Counted from the stretch's first letter, positions 31,188 to 40,684 are shown. The stretch is DNA of 64,000 bases from a bacterium (GCA_004321745.1 SGYO01000001.1:156525-220524), one strand, 5' to 3'. Made by a program: numbers and translations. The notes: generated by a model from the sequence alone, not told the origin.

Positions 31188-32069
31188 TTAATCTTCATAG
31201 CTTGTTGCTGACCGCCCCTTACCATGATGTGGCGGATTTAAAAAAGTAATTTGAATTCTTCTGTTTTTAGATTTCATTTTTTCGTTTTTATTTAAACCTA
31301 AAACAGTTGGCATTTCTTTCCCGTCTGGAGTTTTAACTGGATCTTTCCAAGTTAATGTTAAAGGATTCCACATTGGGTTTTGCTTTTTTACACTATCAAG
31401 CCCATGAGGAGCCCAAGGACCATACCCTGCAGCCAATAATCGTGGTGCAGGTATTCCCTTGTCGATCATGTAACGTACAACGCTAGCACCCCTTGCGGCA
31501 GAAAGTTCCCAGTTGGTAGCAAAGTTCTTTCTCCATTTTTTTGGCATTTTATCTGAATCAGAATGACCAGCGACCTCTACTTGAAAAGGACTCAATTGAA
31601 TTTTTGGTATAATTTCTTCATCTAAAAGTCCTTTTAACTCTTCTTTCATAGAGGCTTTACCAATTGGAAAAGCATAATCGCCTTTAATATTCACTATTAG
31701 ACCTTTTGAACTAGTTTGAATATCGATTGGAGGATCACCTTTTGGATTCTCTTTTTTCATCTCCTCAATAGTTTCTTCCATTTCTTTTTTCATTTCAGCT
31801 AAATTTTTAATTGGTTCAAACTCACCCTCTTCTTCAGCTTTTCCGCTGGCTTTGATTTTACTCCCTAATGACTTACCCTCAGAATTTGCCATTTCTTGAA
31901 GTTTTACAGGATCCATAGTAGATATAGCAGCAAGTAATACAAAAAATGCAAATAATAATGTCATCATGTCTGCAAAAGTTCCGAACCATCCAGGAAGCCC
32001 CTCTTCAACAGAGTTAGCTCCATCCTCAAAACCTTTTTTATATCCGTTTTTAAATTCTGCGCCAGCCAT
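31188..32069 (-). CDS. motB-like: MotB-like stator protein
   Basis: LPGWFGTFADMMTLLFAFFVLLAA (TM with Asp) and OmpA domain (VEVAGHSDSDKMP...NWELSAARGASVVRYMIDKGIPAPRLLAAGYGPWAP...KSKNRRIQITF). Confidence 0.93.
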   Translation of the reverse strand: MAGAEFKNGYKKGFEDGANSVEEGLPGWFGTFADMMTLLFAFFVLLAAISTMDPVKLQEMANSEGKSLGSKIKASGKAEEEGEFEPIKNLAEMKKEMEETIEEMKKENPKGDPPIDIQTSSKGLIVNIKGDYAFPIGKASMKEELKGLLDEEIIPKIQLSPFQVEVAGHSDSDKMPKKWRKNFATNWELSAARGASVVRYMIDKGIPAPRLLAAGYGPWAPHGLDSVKKQNPMWNPLTLTWKDPVKTPDGKEMPTVLGLNKNEKMKSKNRRIQITFLNPPHHGKGRSATSYED

Positions 32070-32078
32070 AAGAAAACT

Positions 32079-32867
32079 CTAGCCTTCTGCTTTCCACTCT
32101 CCAGGAGGAATGAATGAATTTAATTTTTCACGAACAATTAAAGGATGCTTTTTCTGATGAATTAACCTTGCAGCTTCTACTAATAGCGCTGCTGACATCG
32201 ATGTTTGAGTAGTTTTATTGCCCATCTTATCTGCCATTGGTAGAAAAAATAAATTTGCAAAAACAGCACCATAAAGAGTGGTAATTAGAGCTGCCGCCAT
32301 ACCACCACCTAAATTGTCTGCTCCTCCTTCACCACCAAAACCAGCTAACATAAGAACAAGACCAATAAGAGTACCTACCATACCCCATGCTGGAGCTAAA
32401 TCACCCATTGACTTCAACATTGATTTCTGAACATTTTCTCTTTTTTCTCTATATTCGATTCTTGTCTCCATAATTTCAGTTATCTCATCAAGAGAGTAGC
32501 CGTCTACAACCATTTGAACGCCATCTTTGAAAAAATAATTTTTTATACCATCAACTGATTTTTCAAGATCAGCTGCACCTTTCCTTCCAACTTCAGCTAC
32601 TTCAACAGCTTCATCTACAAGTGGCCCCATTTTATCATCAGCTGGCTTTAGAACAGCACCAATAGCTTTTCCAAGAGCAACAACGTGAGGCATTGGAAAA
32701 GCAACAAATATAGACGCAATCATTCCTCCAAATACAATTCCAAAACTTGGTGCAGATAGAAAGTTTCCAAATCCCCCTGCTGAACCTTCAACAAAAAGAG
32801 CATAAGCAATACTACCTATCATACAAACAAAACCAAATATAACTCCTATAATTAAAGCAATATCCAT
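32079..32867 (-). CDS. motA-like: MotA-like stator protein
   Basis: GRKGAADLEKSVDGIKNYFFKDGVQMVVDGY, GDLAPAWGMVGTLIGLVLMLAGF, MAAALITTLYGAVFANLFFLPMADKM. Confidence 0.93.
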   Translation of the reverse strand: MDIALIIGVIFGFVCMIGSIAYALFVEGSAGGFGNFLSAPSFGIVFGGMIASIFVAFPMPHVVALGKAIGAVLKPADDKMGPLVDEAVEVAEVGRKGAADLEKSVDGIKNYFFKDGVQMVVDGYSLDEITEIMETRIEYREKRENVQKSMLKSMGDLAPAWGMVGTLIGLVLMLAGFGGEGGADNLGGGMAAALITTLYGAVFANLFFLPMADKMGNKTTQTSMSAALLVEAARLIHQKKHPLIVREKLNSFIPPGEWKAEG

Positions 32868-32870
32868 GTT

Positions 32871-34250
32871 TTACTCCTCAAATAAATTAGCTTCTTTAAG
32901 ACGATTCTCATGAAGCGCCTTTAAAATATTTCTGACATCATCATACTCAGGATCTAACCTAAGTGCGAGATTCCAATTTATCGTGGCTCTTTGAACATCA
33001 CCTAACTTGTAATATATAGAACCACGCCTAGCGTAAGCTAAAGCTAAATCAGGTTTCAGTTCCAATGATAAATCAACTTCCTTTAGTGCTTCACGAAAAT
33101 CACCTGCGTAAAAATATCTAAGACTTCTTGATAAGTGTCTCATAGCTTCATTCATATTTTTTTCATGAACGTTTTTACTAAGTTTTAACTGTTTAAGTGA
33201 ATCCACAAGAAATTGTGATTCCTGCTCCAGAGCAGATAATTGTACCATCAAATTTCGCATTTCATTATTCATCATGGACATAGAGTCTCTTAACGACAAT
33301 ACGGTAAAATCAGCCATCGCAATCGTAGAATCCATGTAAGCAGGGATAGAACCGCTTTCAGAACTAGATGCACTACCTCTAAATAAAGGCTGGTTAGATG
33401 GTCCACTTGAAGTGGACCTCAACCCACCACCTGCTCTTGGAACTGCCATATCAAACCCCACCGTGAATGCTGGATGCCCAGTCCAATAACGAGTTTTCCA
33501 GCTAGGTAAGCGCTCTATGTGGGTGAACCCAAGGTTCAGGCGGTAATCCGAGGTAAGGGGGATGCGGAGTCCCACATTGACACCTGTTCCATCGAATTCA
33601 CCCACAATATCCATTCCGCCAGTTCTACCGAAGTAGGGCGTTTTCAATAAGAATCCAACAAAGACACCCGCATTTGCCGTTTGTGCTGAATCACTTATTA
33701 CTTTGACACTATCCATCGGGCCTAGGCCTCCAGTACCGAAACCCATGAAAGTGCTCATCTTATAATCACCTAAATCTTTCTCACTAGCAAGTACTAGAAA
33801 AAAAGATAAAAGGTCAGTATTTAAACTTAAAACTTGTTCGTCGTCTTGGTTGTTTTGGAAGACAATATCTTGCAAACCTGCTGAAAGAGAAATATCATTA
33901 TAAACAAAAATTTTTTGTTGAAAATGGAACCCAAATTCTACTTGTGGAGAATACTGAGATTCAGAAATCAAATTCAAGGCTGTCGTATCACCCCCTTGAA
34001 CAGCAGAGAATCCTGCAGAAAAACCTTTCGCAAATTCCATATCGAAGTAAACACCTTTAGCTGTGTTGATGGGATCAAAATTGTGGAGTTCTACCCCAAA
34101 ACCAGTCCTAAAAATATAAGGAGCTTTTTCAACGCTAGATGTTGGAATTCTCATCATTAAACCAGGGCGAGTGTAAGCAACTCGAGCAGATGCAAAAATC
34201 ATACTTGACAAAAATACAAGTGTAAATAATATATTTTTTTTGCTATTCAT
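32871..34250 (-). CDS. Outer-membrane beta-barrel-like protein with coiled coil and C-terminal TPRs
   Basis: Signal peptide, Gly/aromatic beta-rich N-terminal domain, coiled coil, then TPRs (AMRHLSRSLRYFYAGDFREALKEVDLSLELKPDLALAYARRGSIYYKLGDVQRATINWNLALRLDPEYDD). Confidence 0.75.
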   Translation of the reverse strand: MNSKKNILFTLVFLSSMIFASARVAYTRPGLMMRIPTSSVEKAPYIFRTGFGVELHNFDPINTAKGVYFDMEFAKGFSAGFSAVQGGDTTALNLISESQYSPQVEFGFHFQQKIFVYNDISLSAGLQDIVFQNNQDDEQVLSLNTDLLSFFLVLASEKDLGDYKMSTFMGFGTGGLGPMDSVKVISDSAQTANAGVFVGFLLKTPYFGRTGGMDIVGEFDGTGVNVGLRIPLTSDYRLNLGFTHIERLPSWKTRYWTGHPAFTVGFDMAVPRAGGGLRSTSSGPSNQPLFRGSASSSESGSIPAYMDSTIAMADFTVLSLRDSMSMMNNEMRNLMVQLSALEQESQFLVDSLKQLKLSKNVHEKNMNEAMRHLSRSLRYFYAGDFREALKEVDLSLELKPDLALAYARRGSIYYKLGDVQRATINWNLALRLDPEYDDVRNILKALHENRLKEANLFEE

Positions 34251-34257
34251 TTAATTG

Positions 34258-35172
34258 CTATATGTTGTGTATTTCCTGTTCAGCAAATGCTTTATACTCA
34301 CCATCAGGGTAAAAGTTAACTAATGTTTGAAAAACTTTTTGAGCTTTATCCCTCATTCCAATGTCTCTATAAATGATTCCTTTTTTAAAGAGAACCAATT
34401 CAGAATAAGCAGAGTCATTAAACGATGCTAATTTTTCTAAGCAAAGCAAAGCCTGCTTGTACCTCCCAATTTTTTCATAGGAATCAGCAAGCAAGAATAG
34501 TCCTTTAGTAGCATTTCTAGGTTCACCTTTTTCAAATGGAAGCACTCCTAAATATTCAATACACTTATCAAACTGCTCATTATTATAGTGTATGACTCCT
34601 TTTACGTAAATATCTTCATCAAAATCTTTAAGTATTATTTTATGCTCAATGTTTTCTGCTTGAGGGTCAACTTCTTCAATAATACCGTGGTCAGCGGATG
34701 ATAATTCTAATGGAAGAGATACTTCAATTTCTGGTTTAACTAATTCAACTTCAATTGAACTAACATTTAACATTTCTGAATTAAGCCTCTGTTTTAGACT
34801 AATAATTTGATTTTTTAGATTGGAATTTTCAACTTCAAGCTGCTCTATCTTAGAGTAATAATCATTTTCGATGTTACTAACTTGACTAGTGATTTTATTT
34901 ATGGATGAAATCATATCAGATGCTTTGGCTGTGGCAATAGAATTATATTCTTTTTTATCTATAATACTATTCGATTTAACTTCATGAGTTTCATCTATAT
35001 TTGGTTGTTCTAATGTACCAAAATTATCTGCAGGCTTAATGACCACCCCCATATCAGGTAAAAATGTATCGCCATCCACATGCTGACCAAAGACATTCGG
35101 AACAAGAAATGTTAAAATAATATAAAGTAATTTGATTATCATAAGATGTTTTTTTATTGATACTCTTCCCAA
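34258..35172 (-). CDS. Periplasmic coiled-coil + TPR protein (YbgF-like organisation)
   Basis: Signal sequence; coiled coil (DYYSKIEQLEVENSNLKNQIISLKQRLN); TPRs (VKGVIHYNNEQFDKCIEYL...FLLADSYEKIGRYKQALLCLEKL...GMRDKAQKVFQTLVNFYPDGEYKAFAEQEI). Confidence 0.75.
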   Translation of the reverse strand: MGRVSIKKHLMIIKLLYIILTFLVPNVFGQHVDGDTFLPDMGVVIKPADNFGTLEQPNIDETHEVKSNSIIDKKEYNSIATAKASDMISSINKITSQVSNIENDYYSKIEQLEVENSNLKNQIISLKQRLNSEMLNVSSIEVELVKPEIEVSLPLELSSADHGIIEEVDPQAENIEHKIILKDFDEDIYVKGVIHYNNEQFDKCIEYLGVLPFEKGEPRNATKGLFLLADSYEKIGRYKQALLCLEKLASFNDSAYSELVLFKKGIIYRDIGMRDKAQKVFQTLVNFYPDGEYKAFAEQEIHNI

Positions 35173-36308
35173 TCAATTACATAAGAATAACCAATGAAAG
35201 ACCCAAAGTCTTGAGGAACATACAATTCGAACTTCCCTAGAGCTCCTGGCAACAGGCTAGCATCAGAGACAATCCCACTATCAAAAGTATTGTAAGAACC
35301 TTGTATAAATGTTGTCAATGTGCGAGTTTCTCCACTCCAATTTTTTCTAAACACAAAATCCATTTTTACAAAATCTGCTCTTCTACCCCCAATGTTTTTA
35401 ATTTCACCATTAAAAACAACATTTCCTTGCGTATCCTTTTTTTCAGATATGTTACCCATTAAAACGCAATTAGCTGAAAACTTTTCACTAGCATCTCTAT
35501 TAGAAACACTTGAAGATGTGTACTTAGGAACAGTCAACTTTGGCATAGGAGGTGGAGCATAACTTTCTCTGATTTGCTCTGGAACATATTCTTGCTGATC
35601 TTCGGTTATAACATTATCAACAATCCGAACTACCTCGTCTCTCTTAATTATTAAATAACCAACTAGAGTCTCAACTTTTAAAGATTTATCATCTTGATAT
35701 ACAATTTTCCCAAAAACTGTGCTGCCATTTTTTAAAATTATTTCTTTCGAATAAATAGTTAATGGATTGATCCACATTTTACTTAGAGCTTTAAGATCAT
35801 CCATTTCTCTACTTAAATGCTTGAACTCTGCTGTTAGCTTTTTTATTTCAAAATTAAGTTCATTTAAAATAAAATCATTGGATGCTCCTCCACTAGCTTC
35901 TGCTGTTTGAGGAACAGGTACTGACGAAACTTCTTGATTAACAGAATTTGCAGCTGCAGCAGAAATGACCGTCTTATCAACTACAGCAGATGAAGTACCA
36001 ACGTTAATTTCTAAATTATCATCATCACTATCTACTTTAATAGATTGTTCATGAATTACTTTTTTGTCTGCTATGACCTTTAAAGTATATTCGCCTTCTA
36101 GAACATTATTTAACTTAAACTCACCATCTCTATTGGTTTTGTCATCTTTTTTAGTACCAGCAAGTTCGACAGTTACCTTACCATCTATACCTTTAACAGT
36201 ACCTTTTAAGTCATATTTTTCTGCAGCAAATGACACTGAGTGCCCAAAAAGCAACAGAACATACAGCGAGCATACAACTCGCCCTATAAAGCTCAATTGT
36301 GATCTCAT
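35154..36308 (-). CDS. Secreted protein: carboxypeptidase-regulatory-like + FxLYD-like domains
   Basis: KYDLKGTVKGIDGKVTVELAGTKKDDKTNRDGEFKLNNVLEGEYTLKV; C-terminal 'VVFNGEIKNIGGRRADFVKMDFVFRKNWSGETRTLTTFIQG...LLPGALGKFELYV'. Confidence 0.65.
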   Translation of the reverse strand: MRSQLSFIGRVVCSLYVLLLFGHSVSFAAEKYDLKGTVKGIDGKVTVELAGTKKDDKTNRDGEFKLNNVLEGEYTLKVIADKKVIHEQSIKVDSDDDNLEINVGTSSAVVDKTVISAAAANSVNQEVSSVPVPQTAEASGGASNDFILNELNFEIKKLTAEFKHLSREMDDLKALSKMWINPLTIYSKEIILKNGSTVFGKIVYQDDKSLKVETLVGYLIIKRDEVVRIVDNVITEDQQEYVPEQIRESYAPPPMPKLTVPKYTSSSVSNRDASEKFSANCVLMGNISEKKDTQGNVVFNGEIKNIGGRRADFVKMDFVFRKNWSGETRTLTTFIQGSYNTFDSGIVSDASLLPGALGKFELYVPQDFGSFIGYSYVIDWEEYQ

Positions 36309-36363
36309 TTCTTACCTCGGATATTTTAAGTCACTTCGCATCTTTCAATGCAGAGTGGGAGCA

Positions 36364-36392
36364 ATTTTACTTAATAATCAATCACGTGTCAA
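36364..36392 (-). promoter_or_regulatory. Sigma70-like promoter driving the FliFG/MotAB-like operon
   Basis: Minus strand TTGACA - 17 nt (CGTGATTGATTATTAAG) - TAAAAT, 55 nt upstream of the ATG at 36308. Confidence 0.75.
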
Positions 36393-36444
36393 GAAAATAT
36401 AAATAATTAACAATTACTCACATTCATTGAGGAGTGAAGATATT

Positions 36445-37020
36445 TTATTTCCAAAAGGAATCTAATTTACTTTTCCGATTTTTAGCTATTTTATAGTTTT
36501 TTTCAACTTCTAATCGTAAACCTTCATCTAAATCTAGCGCTAAAGATTTTTCATATGATTCAAGAATTAAATCAAATTCTGTATCGCCTAACTTTGTATA
36601 TGATTGAGCAATCCAGTAAAATGGTTCACCATTTCTTGGAAATAAAGATGATGCTCTGGAAAATTTCTCAATCGCATCCCATATTCCATTTTTATTGCCT
36701 TTTTTAATTAATATTCTCCCCTCAGCGATTAAAAGCCCAAAGTTAGACTCTTTATTATCGCCATCTATAGAAGTTGATTTATTAAAGTGCTGAACAGCTA
36801 ATTTCAAATTACCAGTATTTAGGTACCTTTTTGCAACACTATTATTTGCAGTAACCAACGCATCTCTGATACGTTGATTGTTGCCACTAACTGAAAGAAG
36901 AGAGTCTTGAACTGCTACTAATTTGGTGGGATTTTCAATGCTGAGTTTTTTGTAGTTTTTTCCAGCACAATTAAAAAATTGAACAAATATTATTATTAAT
37001 AAACTGTTTTTTATTGCCAT
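36445..37020 (-). CDS. TPR-containing putative lipoprotein
   Basis: N-terminal 'LLIIIFVQFFNCAGK' lipobox-like; TPR-like repeats (KRYLNTGNLKLAVQHFNKSTSIDGDNKES). Confidence 0.65.
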   Translation of the reverse strand: MAIKNSLLIIIFVQFFNCAGKNYKKLSIENPTKLVAVQDSLLSVSGNNQRIRDALVTANNSVAKRYLNTGNLKLAVQHFNKSTSIDGDNKESNFGLLIAEGRILIKKGNKNGIWDAIEKFSRASSLFPRNGEPFYWIAQSYTKLGDTEFDLILESYEKSLALDLDEGLRLEVEKNYKIAKNRKSKLDSFWK

Positions 37021-37033
37021 TTTTACCTTCCTA

Positions 37034-37369
37034 TTATCTTAACCATATATAGGTTACAGCTGCATTTTTTCTACCAAAATCAATGTCGTCTGGCTGATCG
37101 CAATCACTCCTCATATCGACCGCAGCTTTGTTAAACATATCATAATCCTCACCATATATCACATCTTTAAATCTACCATCTTGATCTTTACACCATTCTC
37201 TTACAACATTACGCAGCTTCCCCGAACCATGTCCTGTAATAACTTTAATTACTTTGGTTTTATTTTCGAACGAGCACTGACTAACTGCCGTTTCTAATAT
37301 TATCATCGCTCTGTCTGGAGAATTCCCGCTATGTCCAATATCCAAAATTTTTAAATATTCACGCTTCAT
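37034..37369 (-). CDS. Smr (MutS2 C-terminal)-domain-like protein
   Basis: 'VIKVITGHGSGKLRNVVREWCKDQ' resembles the Smr motif, preceded by 'LDIGHSGNSPDRAMIILETAV'. Confidence 0.7.
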   Translation of the reverse strand: MKREYLKILDIGHSGNSPDRAMIILETAVSQCSFENKTKVIKVITGHGSGKLRNVVREWCKDQDGRFKDVIYGEDYDMFNKAAVDMRSDCDQPDDIDFGRKNAAVTYIWLR

Positions 37370-37425
37370 AATGCATAAATTTTAATAACCTATATGAAAC
37401 TATCTACCTTATTTCATAAAAGTTA

Positions 37426-38391
37426 ATGAAAAAAGTTATACTAGGAAGAACAGAAGAATCCGTATCTATAATCAGTCTTGGAGCTTGGTCGCACGGAAAA
37501 CAAAACACAGACGATGGTGCAAGTGTTGGTTGGTCTAATCAATCTGATCAAGACTCAAAAGATGCATTATTACAATCTTTTTCATTAGGTATAAATCATT
37601 GGGACACTGCAGATGTGTACGGAGACGGGCATTCAGAGAAAATAATTGGCTCAATGTGGAATGAAATTTCAAGGAATAATATTTTTCTTGCTACAAAAGT
37701 TGGATGGGATAAAGGCCCAAATAAATACTGGTACAATTCAGATTACATTAGAACAAAAATGGAGCAATCTTTAAAAAACCTTAAAACTGATTGTGTTGAT
37801 TTGTATTATTTACACCACTGTAATTTTGGTAAAAAAGATCAATTTCTAGAAGGAGCAATCGAGCAATTATTACGTTTTAAGGAAGAAGGTAAAACTCGGT
37901 TCATTGGATTATCTGATTGGTCAGCAAATAGAATCATGAAATATATCGATATTGTGGACCCAGACGTGGTCCAACCATTATATAATGTTTATGATATTGA
38001 ATATAAGACCTCGAGATTAAAAGATCACATTACAAAAAATAATCTAGGAGTATGTTTTTTTTCACCTATTAAACATGGAATACTCACAGGTAAGTACAAC
38101 TCTATACCCGATTTCCCAAAAGGGGATTTTAGAAGATCCGTAAAAGAATTCAAAGACATTGAATTCATTAAGAAAATGAAGGAAAATAAGAAAAAGATTG
38201 AATCAAGATTTCCAAATCTTGGCGAAGATGCAATAATGCAGTCACTTCTCGGGGCAGTATTGTTTGATAACCCTACAGCATGCGTTTTATTAGGACAAAG
38301 AAACAAAATGCAAGCAGAGATAGCAGGAAGACTTGGAAAACCTATTACAAAAGAAGACTGTTTATGGATATTATCACTTTACAGAAATTAA
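37426..38391 (+). CDS. Aldo/keto reductase
   Basis: INHWDTADVYGDGHSEKIIGSMW, VDLYYLHHCN, FIGLSDWSANRIMKY. Confidence 0.92.
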   Translation: MKKVILGRTEESVSIISLGAWSHGKQNTDDGASVGWSNQSDQDSKDALLQSFSLGINHWDTADVYGDGHSEKIIGSMWNEISRNNIFLATKVGWDKGPNKYWYNSDYIRTKMEQSLKNLKTDCVDLYYLHHCNFGKKDQFLEGAIEQLLRFKEEGKTRFIGLSDWSANRIMKYIDIVDPDVVQPLYNVYDIEYKTSRLKDHITKNNLGVCFFSPIKHGILTGKYNSIPDFPKGDFRRSVKEFKDIEFIKKMKENKKKIESRFPNLGEDAIMQSLLGAVLFDNPTACVLLGQRNKMQAEIAGRLGKPITKEDCLWILSLYRN

Positions 38392-38394
38392 AAA

Positions 38395-39144
38395 ATGAAG
38401 ATTTTTGAAAAATTAGAAACATTAGCTTACAGAAATATTGTAGTACCTTTACAAGGTAGAACAACATTTAATTTTGTTAATGAACATTATAACAAGGGCA
38501 TGAAAGTTTTAGACTTTGGCTGCGGTACGGGCTCAAATTCAAAATTGTTTAACCCAGAAGACTACATTGGCTCTGAGGTTGATTCTAGTAGAGTAGAGAG
38601 CTCTGGGAAAAAATATCCAAAATATAAATTTGAAAAGATCCCAATAATTAATTCTTCGAAAGATAAGTTGCCCTGGGCAGATAATTCCTTTGACATGATA
38701 TTTGTTTCTTTATGCCTTCATCATATTAATGCAGGATCCTGCAAACATATATTCAAAGAATTTCGAAGAGTATTGAAAAGTAATGGTAAAATATTAGGGA
38801 TAGAGCCAGCCTTAATAGATGGAAAATATTTTTCCAACATACTTATGAACATTCTCGATGCTGGAGACTATATCCTCCCAATTAATAAGTACAAAAACAT
38901 GTATAAGAGCGAATCTTTTACAACCACTCATATTAATGTAGTTAAAATCTTTGGTTATAACCTTTGGCAATATAGTTCAGTAGCGACCGATGAAGAACCA
39001 ACTAAATTCGAAAATGGTAAAACGCAAATAAGAAAAATCACAAAACCCATTCATTTACTGGGCTTATATGGTAAATGGGTAGTTTTAATATTCTTGGGAT
39101 ATAAATTAATTGACTTATTAATCAATATGTTCGGTAGCATGTAA
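38395..39144 (+). CDS. SAM-dependent class I methyltransferase
   Basis: MKVLDFGCGTGSNSKLF, SFDMIFVSLCLHHIN, FRRVLKSNGKILGIEP. Confidence 0.9.
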   Translation: MKIFEKLETLAYRNIVVPLQGRTTFNFVNEHYNKGMKVLDFGCGTGSNSKLFNPEDYIGSEVDSSRVESSGKKYPKYKFEKIPIINSSKDKLPWADNSFDMIFVSLCLHHINAGSCKHIFKEFRRVLKSNGKILGIEPALIDGKYFSNILMNILDAGDYILPINKYKNMYKSESFTTTHINVVKIFGYNLWQYSSVATDEEPTKFENGKTQIRKITKPIHLLGLYGKWVVLIFLGYKLIDLLINMFGSM

Positions 39145-39498
39145 AGAAAATGCTGGAATTGGCGCATCAAATGTTTCTTCTGATTTAAGTTTCATTTGAT
39201 ACGACCCACTCATTATCCCAAGTGGTGTTTTTAAAGGGCAAAAACTAGAATACTCAAAAGTCATACGGGGTTTTATTAACGGTTGTAAACCGATTACTCC
39301 AGGACCACGAACCTCTTCAACGTTCCCATCTCCATCTTGAATATGCCAATATCTAGATAATAGTTGAACCTCTGAGTCGCCATTATTTTTTATTTTAACA
39401 TCATAAGAAAATAAAAATATAGAATTCTCTGGCGATGACCTGCTTTTTACAAAGTGTGAAATTACTTTAATACTAATATTATTGTTTTTTACAGACAT
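39118..39498 (-). CDS. apaG: ApaG-domain protein
   Basis: FSYDVKIKNNGDSEVQLLSRYWHIQDGDGNVEEVRGPGVIGLQPLIKPRMTFEYSSFCPLKTPLGIMSGSYQM. Confidence 0.95.
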   Translation of the reverse strand: MSVKNNNISIKVISHFVKSRSSPENSIFLFSYDVKIKNNGDSEVQLLSRYWHIQDGDGNVEEVRGPGVIGLQPLIKPRMTFEYSSFCPLKTPLGIMSGSYQMKLKSEETFDAPIPAFSLHATEHID

Positions 39499-39688
39499 AA
39501 ATTCAATAATTACCCTAATCGGAAATAAAAATTATAATGATAAAACAGAATTTCCTCGTCAATAAATTAACATTTATGTATTATTAATATTCCCTTAAAA
39601 AAATTGTTTCTAAGGTGATATCATTATGATTTTTATCATTAAAAATTTATCTCGTCCCTACAATGCATTCTAAATGAAGACTAAATTT

Positions 39689-40684
39689 TTATTTTTCAGA
39701 AACATTAATAATCTCTCCACCACGGACGATGAACAACATATCACTAGTAATTTTAATACCACCTATTTCTTCATCATATTGAACTCTACATATCCATTGA
39801 TTGTTAATCACATAAGGTTCGTACCACTGTCGGTATTTGATAGTCTTATAATTATTTTTGTTCTTTTTTAACCAATTATCTATGATAGGTAGTTTACCTG
39901 TTAGTGGATTATGAGTTGGTTTCTTACCAATTTTCTTTTCATAATTTTTCATAGATTCTTCATAAGAAAGAACTCTTAACTCAGGTTCCTCTTTCATATT
40001 CCATCCACTAGTCCAACCGGTATAACCACCATAATAAACCTTATACCATTTATTCAACAATCTTCCTTGTTGAACATCCTTACTTTCCAAAACAACTAAT
40101 TCAGTATTTTCAGGGATACGGGTCAACTCTTGGTTACTATCTGGGTCGGGTAACAACCTACAGTTATAATTTGTAGTGACTGTAATATCTATAATATCTT
40201 TGATACCATATTTTTCATCTTTTTTTAAATCATAAGGTTTTGAGTCCCTTTTTTCCTTTAAAGGTGTTTTGTAAGAAACAAGTTTTGCCCTCTTCCCATT
40301 AAGGTCTTCTAACTCACCAAAGAATTGAGTCCACTCCAAATAATCTATCTTTTTTGACCAACTTGATTGTGATTTAACAATGAAGTTTTCATCAATGGAT
40401 GAATCAAAAACCCCATCCATTTTATTTTTATAACTTTCTTTGGATAACCATATCGTCATGTTCAATTCACTATATTGTTGGTGAATTTCTTTAACCTTTT
40501 TAATCAAACTTTCTGAATCAACTTTACCCGTATATAGAATATCTAAATTGTAATAAATAAGAATATCGGTTTGATTTCTTTCAATATTTAGGACCTCAAA
40601 ATCTGAACCAACGGGTTGTTGAATATCTTCTTGAACACAAGAAATCAATAATAATACAGATAATAATGGAAGGAGTTTTTTCAT
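39689..40684 (-). CDS. Putative lipoprotein with SH3b-like domain
   Basis: Lipobox LLSVLLLISCVQ; 'YNCRLLPDPDSNQELTRIPENTELVVLESKDVQQGRLLNKWYKVYYGGYTGWTSGWNM'. Confidence 0.7.
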   Translation of the reverse strand: MKKLLPLLSVLLLISCVQEDIQQPVGSDFEVLNIERNQTDILIYYNLDILYTGKVDSESLIKKVKEIHQQYSELNMTIWLSKESYKNKMDGVFDSSIDENFIVKSQSSWSKKIDYLEWTQFFGELEDLNGKRAKLVSYKTPLKEKRDSKPYDLKKDEKYGIKDIIDITVTTNYNCRLLPDPDSNQELTRIPENTELVVLESKDVQQGRLLNKWYKVYYGGYTGWTSGWNMKEEPELRVLSYEESMKNYEKKIGKKPTHNPLTGKLPIIDNWLKKNKNNYKTIKYRQWYEPYVINNQWICRVQYDEEIGGIKITSDMLFIVRGGEIINVSEK

